Shown: positions 44,465 to 52,617 of the stretch, one piece after another
Layout of the letters: each line of letters begins with the position of its first letter
Position numbering within the stretch: position 1 is the stretch's first letter
Assembly: GCA_029565415.1 (NCBI GenBank)
Contig: JAKQOH010000007.1
Span: 44,314-108,313, forward strand
Source of the DNA: Candidatus Rifleibacteriota bacterium
Lineage (GTDB): Bacteria; Riflebacteria; Ozemobacteria; Ozemobacterales; Ozemobacteraceae
Length of the DNA: 64,000 bases
Reading direction: 5' to 3'
The notes under the pieces: model-generated
Database searches by the model: none
What the model saw: only the letters and a program-made list of their open reading frames with translations
What the model was told of the DNA's origin: nothing
Position numbers and translations under genes: made by a program

Positions 44465-46903
44465 ATGATGGCATCCCCGAAGCGGATCGCCCGGCTCGCC
44501 GCCGCCGTCTGCGTTGCCGGCCTCGTCGCCTGGCTCTGCCGGCGGCCGGGGGTGCGGCTGCTCGTTCCGGCGGCGGACGGTCCGGTGCGGGAGGCGCTGG
44601 CTGCGGACGGCGGGGCGCTGTTCGCGCGGGACGGAAGCCTGCTGCGCCTGTTTCCGAGCCCATCCGGGGACCTGAGGCTGAGCGTGCCGCTCGCGAGCGT
44701 GCCGAGGGTTCTGGTCGATGCGCTTCTGGCGGCCGAAGACCGCTCGTTCTTCGACCACGGCGGGTTCGATCCCGTCGCGATCGCCCGTGCGGCGTGGGAC
44801 AACCTGCTGCAGCGCCGCATCGTCTCGGGGGCCAGTACGATCACCCAGCAGTTGATCCGCATTTCCCGGCCGCGACCCCGGTCGCTCGCGGTGAAACTGT
44901 CGGAGTTGCTGCTCGCGGCCCGGCTCGAGCAGCAGATGAGCAAGAACGAGATCCTCGAGGCCTACCTGAATCTCGCCCCGATGGCGGGGAATCTCCGGGG
45001 GGTCTGGGCCGGAGCTTTTCTGCTGTTCGGCAAAGAGCCGGCCGGCCTCGACCTCGCCGAGGCAGCCACGCTGGCGGCGCTGCCCCAGTCGCCTTCGCGC
45101 CTCCACCCGCATGTCCGGGGCGGGGCGCAACGGTTGAAGGCCCGGCGCAACTGGGTGCTGGGCCGGATGGCAAAGCTCGGCCTCGCCTCGCCCGACGCCT
45201 GCGCGGCGGCGGCCCGGCGGCCTCTCGGCGTGCGGCCCTGGCGTCTGCCTCTCGATGCGCCCCACTTCGCCGAGTGGGTCTACGCCGAGATCGGCACCCC
45301 AACCGGCCGGCTTCTCACGAGCCTCGATCCCGACATCCAGCGCAGCCTCGAATCGACGCTCGCCGCGCATCGCGGCCGGCTCGCGCGGTCCGGAGCGCGC
45401 CAGGCGGCGGGTATCGTCGTCGACACCCCGACAATGGAGGTCGTGGCGATGGCCGGCTCGCAGGGCTGGGGCCCGCAAGGCGACGGGTTCAACAACGGCT
45501 GCACCGCGAAACGGTCGGGGGGCTCGATTCTCAAGCCGTTTCTGTATGCCCTCGCGCTCGAGAACGGCTACGCGGCCTCGTCGGTTCTGTCCGACACCCT
45601 CCAGACCTTCCGCACTCCGCAGGGCGACTACCTTCCGGCGAACGCCGACCGGCGCTCCTACGGCCCGATCACGATCCGAAGCGCTCTCGGCAACTCCCTG
45701 AACATCTCGGCCGTCAAGATGCTGAACGCGTTGGGGATCAAACCCTTCTATCGGTTTCTCGCAGCCCTCGGCCTGCTGCCGCCCGACGAGAACCTGGCCG
45801 ACGGCTTCGGCCTCGGCCTCGCGATCGGCAACCCCGAGCTGACCATGACCTCCCTCGCGGCAGCGTATGGCATGCTGGCCCACGGCGGGCGGCGCGTCTC
45901 GCTGCGGGTCACCCCCGGCCCCGCTTCGGCCTCGCGGGCGCTCGTCACGCCCGCCACGGCCTGGATCATCCTCGAAATGCTGGCCGATCCTTCGGCACGG
46001 CTGCTGACCTTCGGCAACCCGCAGTTTTTCGCGTTTCCCTTCCCGGTCGCCCTGAAGACCGGCACGAGCACGAACTATCGCGACTGCTGGCTGTTCTGCC
46101 TGACCCCCCGGCACCTGGTGGGCCTGTGGGTAGGAAACTTCGACGGATCGCCCACATACGGCCTCTCCGGCGCCGTCGCCTGCGGACCAATCGCCCACGA
46201 CCTTCTCCTCGGCCTCGATGCAGGCGGCCGGAGCGACTGGTTTCCCCAGCCCTCCTCGGTCATCGCCGCCCCCGTCTGCGGCATTTCCGGGAAACGGCCG
46301 ACCCCGTTCTGCCCGATGCAGGCGATGGAGCTCTTCGCACGCGGCTCGGAGCCCTCCGATTCCTGTCCCTTCCATGCCCGCCAGGGCCGGTTCCACGAAC
46401 TCCCCCCCGAGTATGCCGGCTGGCTGCGCTCCCGCGGCATGAGCCGGGGCGCCGACCCCTTCATCCTCGAGGGGGGCATCGAGGTCGGCGACCCCTACGC
46501 CCCGCTCCCGGGCGCACACCCGGAAGGGCCGGGCGTGCACCTGAAGGGGACTTCCCCTGTGGCCTCCCAGACTCCGCCCCTTCCCCCGCCCGCCCTTCCG
46601 CCTGCCGGGAGACTGCGCATCACCCGGCAGGACGCCGATGGCATCGGCTGGGGCCGCATCACGATCGTCTCCCCCCATACCGGGGACCGGTTCGTCCGCT
46701 CCCCCGACGAGGAGAACCTCGTGCGGCTCCGGGCGATCCCGGAAGAGCCGCTTTCCGAAATCGTCTGGCTGGTCGACGGCGTCGAGGTCGCCCGCGTCGG
46801 TCCGCCGTACGAGGCGTTCTGGCCCATGCAGCCCGGAGCCCACGCCATCACGGCGCTGACGCCGGGGGAAGAGGCGGCACAGGTCCATATCACGATCGAA
46901 TGA
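44465..46903 (+). CDS. pbpC: Penicillin-binding protein 1C (bifunctional transglycosylase/transpeptidase)
   Basis: 812 residues. N-terminal membrane anchor (LAAAVCVAGLVAWLC), GT51 transglycosylase domain with LLAAEDRSFFDHGG (Glu91) and SGASTITQQL. The transpeptidase domain has Ser354 in SGGSILKPF, GNSLN (411-413) and KTGTS (531-535). A C-terminal BiPBP_C domain (about 730-812, VSPHTGDRFVRSPDEENLVRLRA) marks the PBP1C class. It polymerises and crosslinks peptidoglycan at the inner membrane, and follows the macroglobulin gene as in Escherichia coli yfhM-pbpC. Start: ATG at 44465 (AAGG 8 bases before); the frame is open to an ATG at 44438 within an AT-rich leader. Confidence 0.95.
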   Translation: MMASPKRIARLAAAVCVAGLVAWLCRRPGVRLLVPAADGPVREALAADGGALFARDGSLLRLFPSPSGDLRLSVPLASVPRVLVDALLAAEDRSFFDHGGFDPVAIARAAWDNLLQRRIVSGASTITQQLIRISRPRPRSLAVKLSELLLAARLEQQMSKNEILEAYLNLAPMAGNLRGVWAGAFLLFGKEPAGLDLAEAATLAALPQSPSRLHPHVRGGAQRLKARRNWVLGRMAKLGLASPDACAAAARRPLGVRPWRLPLDAPHFAEWVYAEIGTPTGRLLTSLDPDIQRSLESTLAAHRGRLARSGARQAAGIVVDTPTMEVVAMAGSQGWGPQGDGFNNGCTAKRSGGSILKPFLYALALENGYAASSVLSDTLQTFRTPQGDYLPANADRRSYGPITIRSALGNSLNISAVKMLNALGIKPFYRFLAALGLLPPDENLADGFGLGLAIGNPELTMTSLAAAYGMLAHGGRRVSLRVTPGPASASRALVTPATAWIILEMLADPSARLLTFGNPQFFAFPFPVALKTGTSTNYRDCWLFCLTPRHLVGLWVGNFDGSPTYGLSGAVACGPIAHDLLLGLDAGGRSDWFPQPSSVIAAPVCGISGKRPTPFCPMQAMELFARGSEPSDSCPFHARQGRFHELPPEYAGWLRSRGMSRGADPFILEGGIEVGDPYAPLPGAHPEGPGVHLKGTSPVASQTPPLPPPALPPAGRLRITRQDADGIGWGRITIVSPHTGDRFVRSPDEENLVRLRAIPEEPLSEIVWLVDGVEVARVGPPYEAFWPMQPGAHAITALTPGEEAAQVHITIE

Positions 46904-46926
46904 CCCACGCCCCCCGGCCATTCCGG

Positions 46927-46932
46927 TATAAT
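46927..46932 (+). promoter_or_regulatory. Possible -10 element of the metallo-beta-lactamase gene
   Basis: A consensus TATAAT 55 bases before the gene start in a GC-rich intergenic stretch. The -35 region is poor (ATGACC about 19 bases upstream). Confidence 0.45.
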
Positions 46933-46986
46933 GAATAGCCGGGTCCCGCTCGCCGGCGATTTTTCGAGGAAGGAATAGCATTTCGT

Positions 46987-47829
46987 ATGTTTCGACTCCG
47001 GGCTCGACAATCCCTGTTCCTGCTGATCTGTCTGGTGCTGCTGCACGGCTGCCTGCTGCCGGGGATGGCTTCGGCGCAGGGAAAGGCGGCTTCCGGTCAG
47101 AAAAAACCTCTTCCCGACGGCTGGCTCGAAGTCGCGTTCATCGATGTCGGCAAGGGGGATGCCGCGATCATCCGGCTTCCCGACGGGAAAACCTGCCTGA
47201 TCGACACCGGGTATGAGAAAACCTCGGCCGACCTTCTGCGGAACCTGGAGAAGCGGGGCATCCGCTCTCTCGACCTGGTCGTCGTCACGCATGAGCACAA
47301 GGATCACGCCGGCGGCTATCCGGCCGTGGTGAAGGCCCTTCCCATCGGCAGAACCATCCGCCCGATCGATCCGCGCGACCCCGCCCGGACGCTTCTTGTC
47401 CATCCCGGCGACGTCCTGCTCGAAGGCAGCCGGTACAGCCTGACGGCCCTCGGGCCTTCGAAGGCCCACCCCGAGAAGAATGACGCATCGCTGGTTCTGA
47501 AGCTCACCTTCGGCGCCGTCTCGTTCCTGTTCGCGGCAGATGCCCTCGCCGACGGCCAGGCCGACCTCTGCACGCGCAAAGACCGTCTCCGGGCAGATGT
47601 GCTGAAGGTGCCCCATCACGGAACCGGCCTCGCCGATGTCACCGAGACCTTCTTCTCCGCCGTTCGCCCCCGGTATGCCGTCATCACCTGCGACGAACCC
47701 GACGGGGATGTCCCGGAAACGCCTCTGATTGCCGCCCTGCGCAAGCTGGGCACGACCGTCCTGCGAACCGACGAGAACGGAAACATCGTGTTCCGCTCCG
47801 ACGGCGCCGATTTGACCATGAAGCCTTGA
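46987..47829 (+). CDS. ComEC/Rec2-type secreted metallo-beta-lactamase-fold hydrolase
   Basis: 280 residues: signal peptide (LFLLICLVLLHGC, with a possible lipobox LLHGC), then a metallo-beta-lactamase fold. Metal motif THEHKDHAGG (HxHxDH), FLFAADAL, and KVPHHGTGL give the di-metal site. The strand FIDVGKGDAAIIRLPDGKTCLIDTG is typical of the C-terminal domain of ComEC, thought to be a nuclease acting on incoming DNA. This is a free-standing version without the membrane channel. Substrate uncertain (nucleic acid or phosphodiester). A near-consensus -10 lies upstream. Confidence 0.85.
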   Translation: MFRLRARQSLFLLICLVLLHGCLLPGMASAQGKAASGQKKPLPDGWLEVAFIDVGKGDAAIIRLPDGKTCLIDTGYEKTSADLLRNLEKRGIRSLDLVVVTHEHKDHAGGYPAVVKALPIGRTIRPIDPRDPARTLLVHPGDVLLEGSRYSLTALGPSKAHPEKNDASLVLKLTFGAVSFLFAADALADGQADLCTRKDRLRADVLKVPHHGTGLADVTETFFSAVRPRYAVITCDEPDGDVPETPLIAALRKLGTTVLRTDENGNIVFRSDGADLTMKP

Positions 47830-47871
47830 TCTACCTTTGATTATATACAATGTATTATTGATGGAGGACCT

Positions 47872-49740
47872 ATGACGCGTCGATCTTCGTTTTTCCTCGC
47901 CCTGGCACTCGCGTGTGCCGTTCCGACGACCATCCCCCTGCCGGCCCGGGCCGCGCAGGATGCCGTGAAGGATTACCCCGTCCTGTCCTTCTCGGCAGCG
48001 AACGTGAAGGCGTTCGCCGACCGCGTCGAGGAAGAACACGCGGACGTGATGAAGGCGCTCCGCGCGAAATACCCGGACAAGCCCGAAAAGCAGGCGAAGA
48101 ACGCCTCTGCCGTCGCCTACGCGAAGCTGGTGGCCGATGCGCAGGCGCTTCTCGCCGCCACGAAAACCTCGCAGGATGAGGGGGATGCGGCGCACGAGTT
48201 CGTGCGCCTCCAGCGGCTCCATTACGCCCTGCTGGCCGACATGGCGCAAGCCCCCGAGGAGTCGGCGCTCGGCAAGCTCGGCAGGCGGTTCCGCATGCTC
48301 AGCAACGTGGTCGGCGGCAGCCTGGCCATGTCCGTTCCCGAGGGAATCGCCCCCGAGCAGCCGATCGGCCCGCTCGGAGCGAAGCGCGAGGCGGCGCGGC
48401 TGTTCAAGAGCGGCAGCCGCGTTCCCGTCTCGCGCGAGGAGCTTTCCCGGCTCTCCCCCGTCGAGATCTCCCGCCTGCAGCCCGCGCCGGACCACCCGGC
48501 CCTGAGCGGGAAAGCGCCCGGCAACCATTTCCAGGACTTCGTGAACGAACAGGTGTCGCTGATCCGGGCCTGCGAGAAGAAGCTCGCCCGGTTCGACATC
48601 GGGTATGCCCGGCGCGTCCTGTTCTATGACGAGCTCAAGGAGGATGCCACCTCGCCGAAGATCACGGTGAAGGACCGGTATGGCCTGACCTGGAAGCTGA
48701 AGTGGGGCGACGAGGTGCACAGCGACGTCGCAATGACCCGCCTCGCCATCGACCTGGGCGCCTCGTTCGAGGATCTGAAGTTTTACTCGGGCCCCGGCGA
48801 GTCGCTGCTGATCTTCACTCCGCCTGCGAAGACCGGGTCGGATGCCGTCCACTCGTTCAGCCGCCTGTCCGAAATGCTGCTGAACTCGAAGTTCCAGTTT
48901 CATGCCGACCGGTATCTGCTCGACGACAAGCTTGTAAAGAACGGCAACACGATCCTGGGGCATGGCATCGTCGACAAGCAGATGGCCGAACGGGAATCGA
49001 TCGACCCGAAGTATGTCGGGGCGACCTTCGTGAAGTTCAAGGAGTGCCAGCTTTCGCTGTACAACCCTGCGATCAAGCGGCTTGGCGGCGCGGCGCTCAG
49101 CACGGCCGGCGCCGAGAGCGACCGGGTCACCCGCGGCTCGATCGTGTTCAACGCCTGGATCAAGAACAAGGACATGAAGGACGACAACTCCCGCGTCGGC
49201 CTCGTCTACAACCTCAAAACCCGCCAGTTCGACCGCACCGTCGAGTTCCAGAGCGATCTCGGCTGCACCCTCGGCGGGCTGAAGCCGTCCGGTGAGCTGA
49301 ACTCGTTCGAACCCTCGTTCGTGCGCGCCCGGCTCGGAACCATCAACTTCCTCATGCGGCCCCTGTATGTGCCGCGGGCATGGAAGGATTGCTCCTGGGC
49401 CGATGCCCGCTGGATGGCCCTGCGCATCGCGAAGCTCAGCCGCGCCGATCTCGAGCGGTGTTTCTCGGAAAGCGGCTGGCCGTCGTTCGCCCAGAAGGTC
49501 GCCGTCGAGCGGCTGATCTCGCGGCGCAACGAGCTGATCCGGCCGTTCCGCCTCGATCTCGACGGGGTGAAGCCTCTTCCCTGCGAGCCCGACTTCACGC
49601 TGCGCGTCACCCGCGACGGGGAGACACACCTGCCGGTGCTGAAGGGGAAGATCAACGGCGACAGCGCCATCGTGCGTGAGTTGGAAGCCTCGACCCACCC
49701 CGAGGGCCTCGCAACAGTCATCTCCCGCAAAAACGACTGA
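47872..49740 (+). CDS. Large secreted protein of unknown function
   Basis: 622 residues with a signal peptide (FFLALALACAVPTTIPLPARA). Residues about 30-130 are helical and charged. The centre and C-terminus are mixed alpha/beta with several Trp-rich stretches (YGLTWKLKWGDEVHSDVAMTR, WADARWMALRIAKLSRADLERCF). No catalytic motif or family is recognised. GGAGG lies 7 bases before the ATG, and the leader is AT-rich (47840-47860). It is followed by a strong terminator. Being downstream of the macroglobulin/PBP1C/hydrolase set on the same strand suggests an envelope role only by location. Confidence 0.65.
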   Translation: MTRRSSFFLALALACAVPTTIPLPARAAQDAVKDYPVLSFSAANVKAFADRVEEEHADVMKALRAKYPDKPEKQAKNASAVAYAKLVADAQALLAATKTSQDEGDAAHEFVRLQRLHYALLADMAQAPEESALGKLGRRFRMLSNVVGGSLAMSVPEGIAPEQPIGPLGAKREAARLFKSGSRVPVSREELSRLSPVEISRLQPAPDHPALSGKAPGNHFQDFVNEQVSLIRACEKKLARFDIGYARRVLFYDELKEDATSPKITVKDRYGLTWKLKWGDEVHSDVAMTRLAIDLGASFEDLKFYSGPGESLLIFTPPAKTGSDAVHSFSRLSEMLLNSKFQFHADRYLLDDKLVKNGNTILGHGIVDKQMAERESIDPKYVGATFVKFKECQLSLYNPAIKRLGGAALSTAGAESDRVTRGSIVFNAWIKNKDMKDDNSRVGLVYNLKTRQFDRTVEFQSDLGCTLGGLKPSGELNSFEPSFVRARLGTINFLMRPLYVPRAWKDCSWADARWMALRIAKLSRADLERCFSESGWPSFAQKVAVERLISRRNELIRPFRLDLDGVKPLPCEPDFTLRVTRDGETHLPVLKGKINGDSAIVRELEASTHPEGLATVISRKND

Positions 49741-49774
49741 CGGGGATCCCCTCCGCCAGTCTGCATACGCATGC

Positions 49775-49809
49775 AAAACGGGGCGACGCCTTGAGCGCCG
49801 CCCCGTTTT
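49775..49809. terminator. Bidirectional intrinsic terminator
   Basis: Perfect 11-bp stem AAAACGGGGCG (49775-49785) with its complement at 49799-49809, flanked by A4 and T4, between the convergent unknown secreted protein gene and the M42 peptidase gene. Confidence 0.85.
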
Positions 49810-49821
49810 CATTGTTTTTTA

Positions 49822-50883
49822 TTATTGTTTCAAATATGCCACAAGGAGATCGCGGGTGGCGCGCAGCCCGGTCTCATGCGTGCGCTCGCACCCGTGCGAG
49901 GCGGATACGCCGGGCCCGATGAGGCCGACACGCAGATCATGGCCGGCGCGCAGGGCGGCCGAGCCGTCGGAGCCGTAGAAGGGAAACACGTCGACCTTGT
50001 GCGGAATCCCATTGTTGCGGGCCAGCCCGACCAGCTTCCGGCGCATCCCCAGATCATACGGGCCCGACGAGTCCTTGGCGCAGATCGAGACGGAATACTC
50101 GTCGCCCGCCACCCGGTCGCCGACGACGCCCATGTCGACGACCAGCATCTCCCGGACGCTTTCTGGAATACCGGCACAGGCCCCGTGGCCGACCTCTTCA
50201 TAGGTGGTGAAGAAGAAGCAGACGGGAAGCTTCTTCAGCCGCGCCGCACCGAGTTCGAGAAGCGTGGCCAGCATCACGGCCGAGCCGGCCTTGTCGTCGA
50301 GGAAGTGCGCCTTCACGAAGCCGGTGTCGGTATGCTCGAACCGGGCGTCGAAACAGACGAAGTCGCCCACGCCGATCCCGAGTTTCTCCACGTCGGCCGC
50401 GCGCCGCACTTCCGCGTCGAGCCGCACGTGCATGCTCTCGGGCTTTCTCTCGGTCGACTCGGCCGCGCGATTGACATGCGCGGCCGGGTTGTTGAGCAGC
50501 AGAGTGCCTCGATACCGCATTCCGGCGTCGGTGCAGACGGTGAGATAGTTTCCCTCGAACGAGGGAAGGAGGGGGCCGCCGATCTTCGTGATCGCCAGCG
50601 TTCCATCGCCGTTGATATGCGATACCATCGCGCCCAGGGTGTCGACATGACCGGACACCAGCAGCGTCGGCGCAGGATGGTTGCCGATCAGCACGCCGCC
50701 CTTGTTCGTCAGCCGACCGGTAATGCCGGCTTTTTCGGCCGTCCGGATGAGATGCTGCGCGATCTCCTCGGTGAATCCCGACGGGGAAGGAATCGCCTCG
50801 AGGTCGCGCAGAAGCTCCACGATCCCCGGCGAACGATCGTTCGTCACCGTTCTGCCGGGCTTCCGCTTCATGATCCGCGCCAT
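49822..50883 (-). CDS. M42-family aminopeptidase/deacylase
   Basis: 353 residues. The metal ligands of the M42 (glutamyl aminopeptidase/endoglucanase-like) clan are visible: LLVSGHVDTLG, HFLDDKAGSAVM, TYEEVGHGAC with the catalytic Glu pair, and VVDMGVVGD. The final His is near VSASHGCERTHE. It forms a cytoplasmic tetrahedral or double-ring aminopeptidase in relatives. GAGG lies about 9 bases before the ATG; an ATG four codons later is possible. The last codons and stop lie in an AT-rich stretch next to the terminator. Confidence 0.9.
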   Translation of the reverse strand: MARIMKRKPGRTVTNDRSPGIVELLRDLEAIPSPSGFTEEIAQHLIRTAEKAGITGRLTNKGGVLIGNHPAPTLLVSGHVDTLGAMVSHINGDGTLAITKIGGPLLPSFEGNYLTVCTDAGMRYRGTLLLNNPAAHVNRAAESTERKPESMHVRLDAEVRRAADVEKLGIGVGDFVCFDARFEHTDTGFVKAHFLDDKAGSAVMLATLLELGAARLKKLPVCFFFTTYEEVGHGACAGIPESVREMLVVDMGVVGDRVAGDEYSVSICAKDSSGPYDLGMRRKLVGLARNNGIPHKVDVFPFYGSDGSAALRAGHDLRVGLIGPGVSASHGCERTHETGLRATRDLLVAYLKQ

Positions 50884-50936
50884 AGACTTTTTCCTCGCTT
50901 TCGTATCGTCATAATAATATATTGTTTACTATTTAC

Positions 50937-52259
50937 TTACGTGTTGCCGAAGATCTCCACCGGCAGGGTCTTCCCTTTGACCGTCGTCGAGCCGAGCCCG
51001 GCGAACGCCTCTTTCAGCTCGGCCGGCAGGGCATGCTGGACGGCATCCGAAATGATGATCCCGCAGGCGTGGTCCTTCGTCAGGGCCTCGAGCCGCGCGG
51101 CAACGTTCACCGTGTCCCCGATGACCGTGAACTCGCGGCGCTGCTCGCTGCCGATCGGGCCGAGCAGAACCGGGCCGTAATGGATGCCGATTCCCGACCG
51201 GAGGAGCGGGAGATTCTGGAGGGTCCAGTCGGAGCGGAGGATGGCCAGCTCCTGTTGCATCTTCAGGGCGGCCTTCACCGCCGATGCGGCCGGTGTTTCG
51301 AGCGGTGCGACCCCGCCGAAGGTGGCCATGATCGCATCCCCGATGAACTTGTCGATGACGCCCCCCTCGGCCTGGATGCAGGCGACCATCTCGTCGAGAT
51401 ACCGGTTGAGATGCTCGACGACGGCGGCCGGCGACATGCCCTCGCACATCGTCGTGAACGAGCGGATGTCGCAGAACAGGACCACGACATCCCGCATCTC
51501 ACCCCGGACGGCATCCGAGGCCATCAGCCGGTCGCGCACGGCCGGGCTGACATACTGGCCGAACAGCCGGTCGAGCGAAGCCCGCTCCCGCTCCTTGTCG
51601 ATCATCCGGCCGATCAGCCGGCGCGCCGATCGCGACAGCACGCCGACCGCGATCCCGGTCAGCACCAGCATGACGGCCTTGAAGCCCCACAGGACGGGAT
51701 CCTTCAGATCCTGCAGGAACAGCGCATCGGGGCCGGAGATATGCTGCAGATGCTCTCGGGCAACCTGATAGGCGACGATGAACTGTGCGGCGGCAAAGAT
51801 ACTCGCCCCGATGGAAACGCGTGCCTGCATCCAGAACCCCGTCAGCACGACGAGGAAGAAATACAGATAGGACGGCGGCCCCGTCAGGTAGGTTGCGGCC
51901 CCTCCCGGGAGGATCCACCAGGAGACCACGAAAATGAGCGTCGGCAGGGAAACCAGCGGCAGCACCACGATCCACGGCCTGACGGCAGGAATGGCGTCCC
52001 GCCTGGCCATAACATACAGACCCAGCACCGAGATCCCGCACACGAACGCCCACAACGCCGGAATGGCCATATCGGGCATGAGGCCGACCCAATGGATGAG
52101 CAGCATGAAGGTTCCGGCGAAGATGCCGAACAGCGCCCCGACCAGGAATGCCGGCCGCAGGGTGGCATTGATCTCACGCCGCACCTCGGGCAACAGGGCA
52201 TCGCTCAGAACAGGCATCACCGTCCCCGCCTGCATGGGGTCATCCGCCTGGCCGCTCAC
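50937..52259 (-). CDS. Class III adenylate cyclase with membrane domain (catalytic site intact)
   Basis: About 440 residues: six hydrophobic segments in the first 220 residues (for example FLVGALFGIFAGTFMLLIHWV, WIVVLPLVSLPTLIFVVSWW), a short linker helix, then the cyclase domain. All catalytic residues are kept: VVLFCDIRSF (first metal Asp), VIDKFIGDAIMATFG (Lys and second Asp), FTVIGDTVNVAARLE (Asp, Asn, Arg). Lys plus Asp favour ATP over GTP, so it probably makes cAMP. No HAMP domain. The GTG at 52259 has GAGAGG before it; an ATG at 52286 is the alternative. It is divergent from the cobalamin riboswitch. Confidence 0.9.
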   Translation of the reverse strand: MSGQADDPMQAGTVMPVLSDALLPEVRREINATLRPAFLVGALFGIFAGTFMLLIHWVGLMPDMAIPALWAFVCGISVLGLYVMARRDAIPAVRPWIVVLPLVSLPTLIFVVSWWILPGGAATYLTGPPSYLYFFLVVLTGFWMQARVSIGASIFAAAQFIVAYQVAREHLQHISGPDALFLQDLKDPVLWGFKAVMLVLTGIAVGVLSRSARRLIGRMIDKERERASLDRLFGQYVSPAVRDRLMASDAVRGEMRDVVVLFCDIRSFTTMCEGMSPAAVVEHLNRYLDEMVACIQAEGGVIDKFIGDAIMATFGGVAPLETPAASAVKAALKMQQELAILRSDWTLQNLPLLRSGIGIHYGPVLLGPIGSEQRREFTVIGDTVNVAARLEALTKDHACGIIISDAVQHALPAELKEAFAGLGSTTVKGKTLPVEIFGNT

Positions 52260-52321
52260 GGTTCCTCTCCCTTCCGACCGGTTCATCCTACCACAGAGGC
52301 CCGGCAGCACAGAACGGGTTC

Positions 52322-52350
52322 TTGCACGGATGGGCCGATTGTGGTATCCA
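52322..52350 (+). promoter_or_regulatory. Possible promoter of the cobalamin-regulated transcript
   Basis: TTGCAC (52322-52327), 17-base spacer, TATCCA (52345-52350): an acceptable sigma-70-type pair placed just before the riboswitch. Confidence 0.4.
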
Positions 52351-52513
52351 GAGGGCCTCATCGCCATGGCCTGACCGCAGGCCAGCAGGGAAGCAGGTGA
52401 AAAACCTGCGCGAGCCCGTCGCCGTAATCGGGGACAAACGCCGGCAAGCCACTACCCGCAAGGGTGGGAAGGGCCGGCGGGAGGATGATCCGGGAGCCGG
52501 AATACCTGACGGA
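52350..52513 (+). promoter_or_regulatory. Cobalamin (B12) riboswitch
   Basis: The conserved core is clear: GGGAAGCAGGTGAAAAACC (52388-52406, the GGAAxxxGGTG...CC block), then GCCCGTCGCCGTAATCGG, AAGCCACTACC and AATACCTGACGG at the 3' end. Adenosylcobalamin binding should lower expression of the downstream receptor gene. The 5' boundary is uncertain because the putative -10 at 52345 lies close to any P1 strand. Confidence 0.9.
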
Positions 52514-52547
52514 TGAGCACGCGACTCCTCGCGGATCGGGAGATCGT

Positions 52548-52598
52548 GCCGAACAGACGACGCATGGCGTCTCCGGCCCGGGGAGCGCGGCATTTTTT
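52548..52598 (+). terminator. Possible expression-platform attenuator
   Basis: After the riboswitch, small hairpins (AGACG...CGTCT, and CTCC...GGAG) are followed by ATTTTTTTC at 52591-52599, just before the receptor start. This is consistent with transcription attenuation by the riboswitch; the exact alternative pairing was not resolved. Confidence 0.45.
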
Positions 52599-52617
52599 TC
52601 AGAGGTGGCGCGGCCCC

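Noticed and set aside
46495..49812. Very long open frames antisense to real genes, here and at 13676-15571, 15349-17310, 21781-24480 and 42083-44443
   Set aside because: High GC makes antisense frames stay open. Their products are low-complexity Arg/Gly/Ala/Leu-rich strings without domains, while the opposite strand has clear families and ribosome sites.
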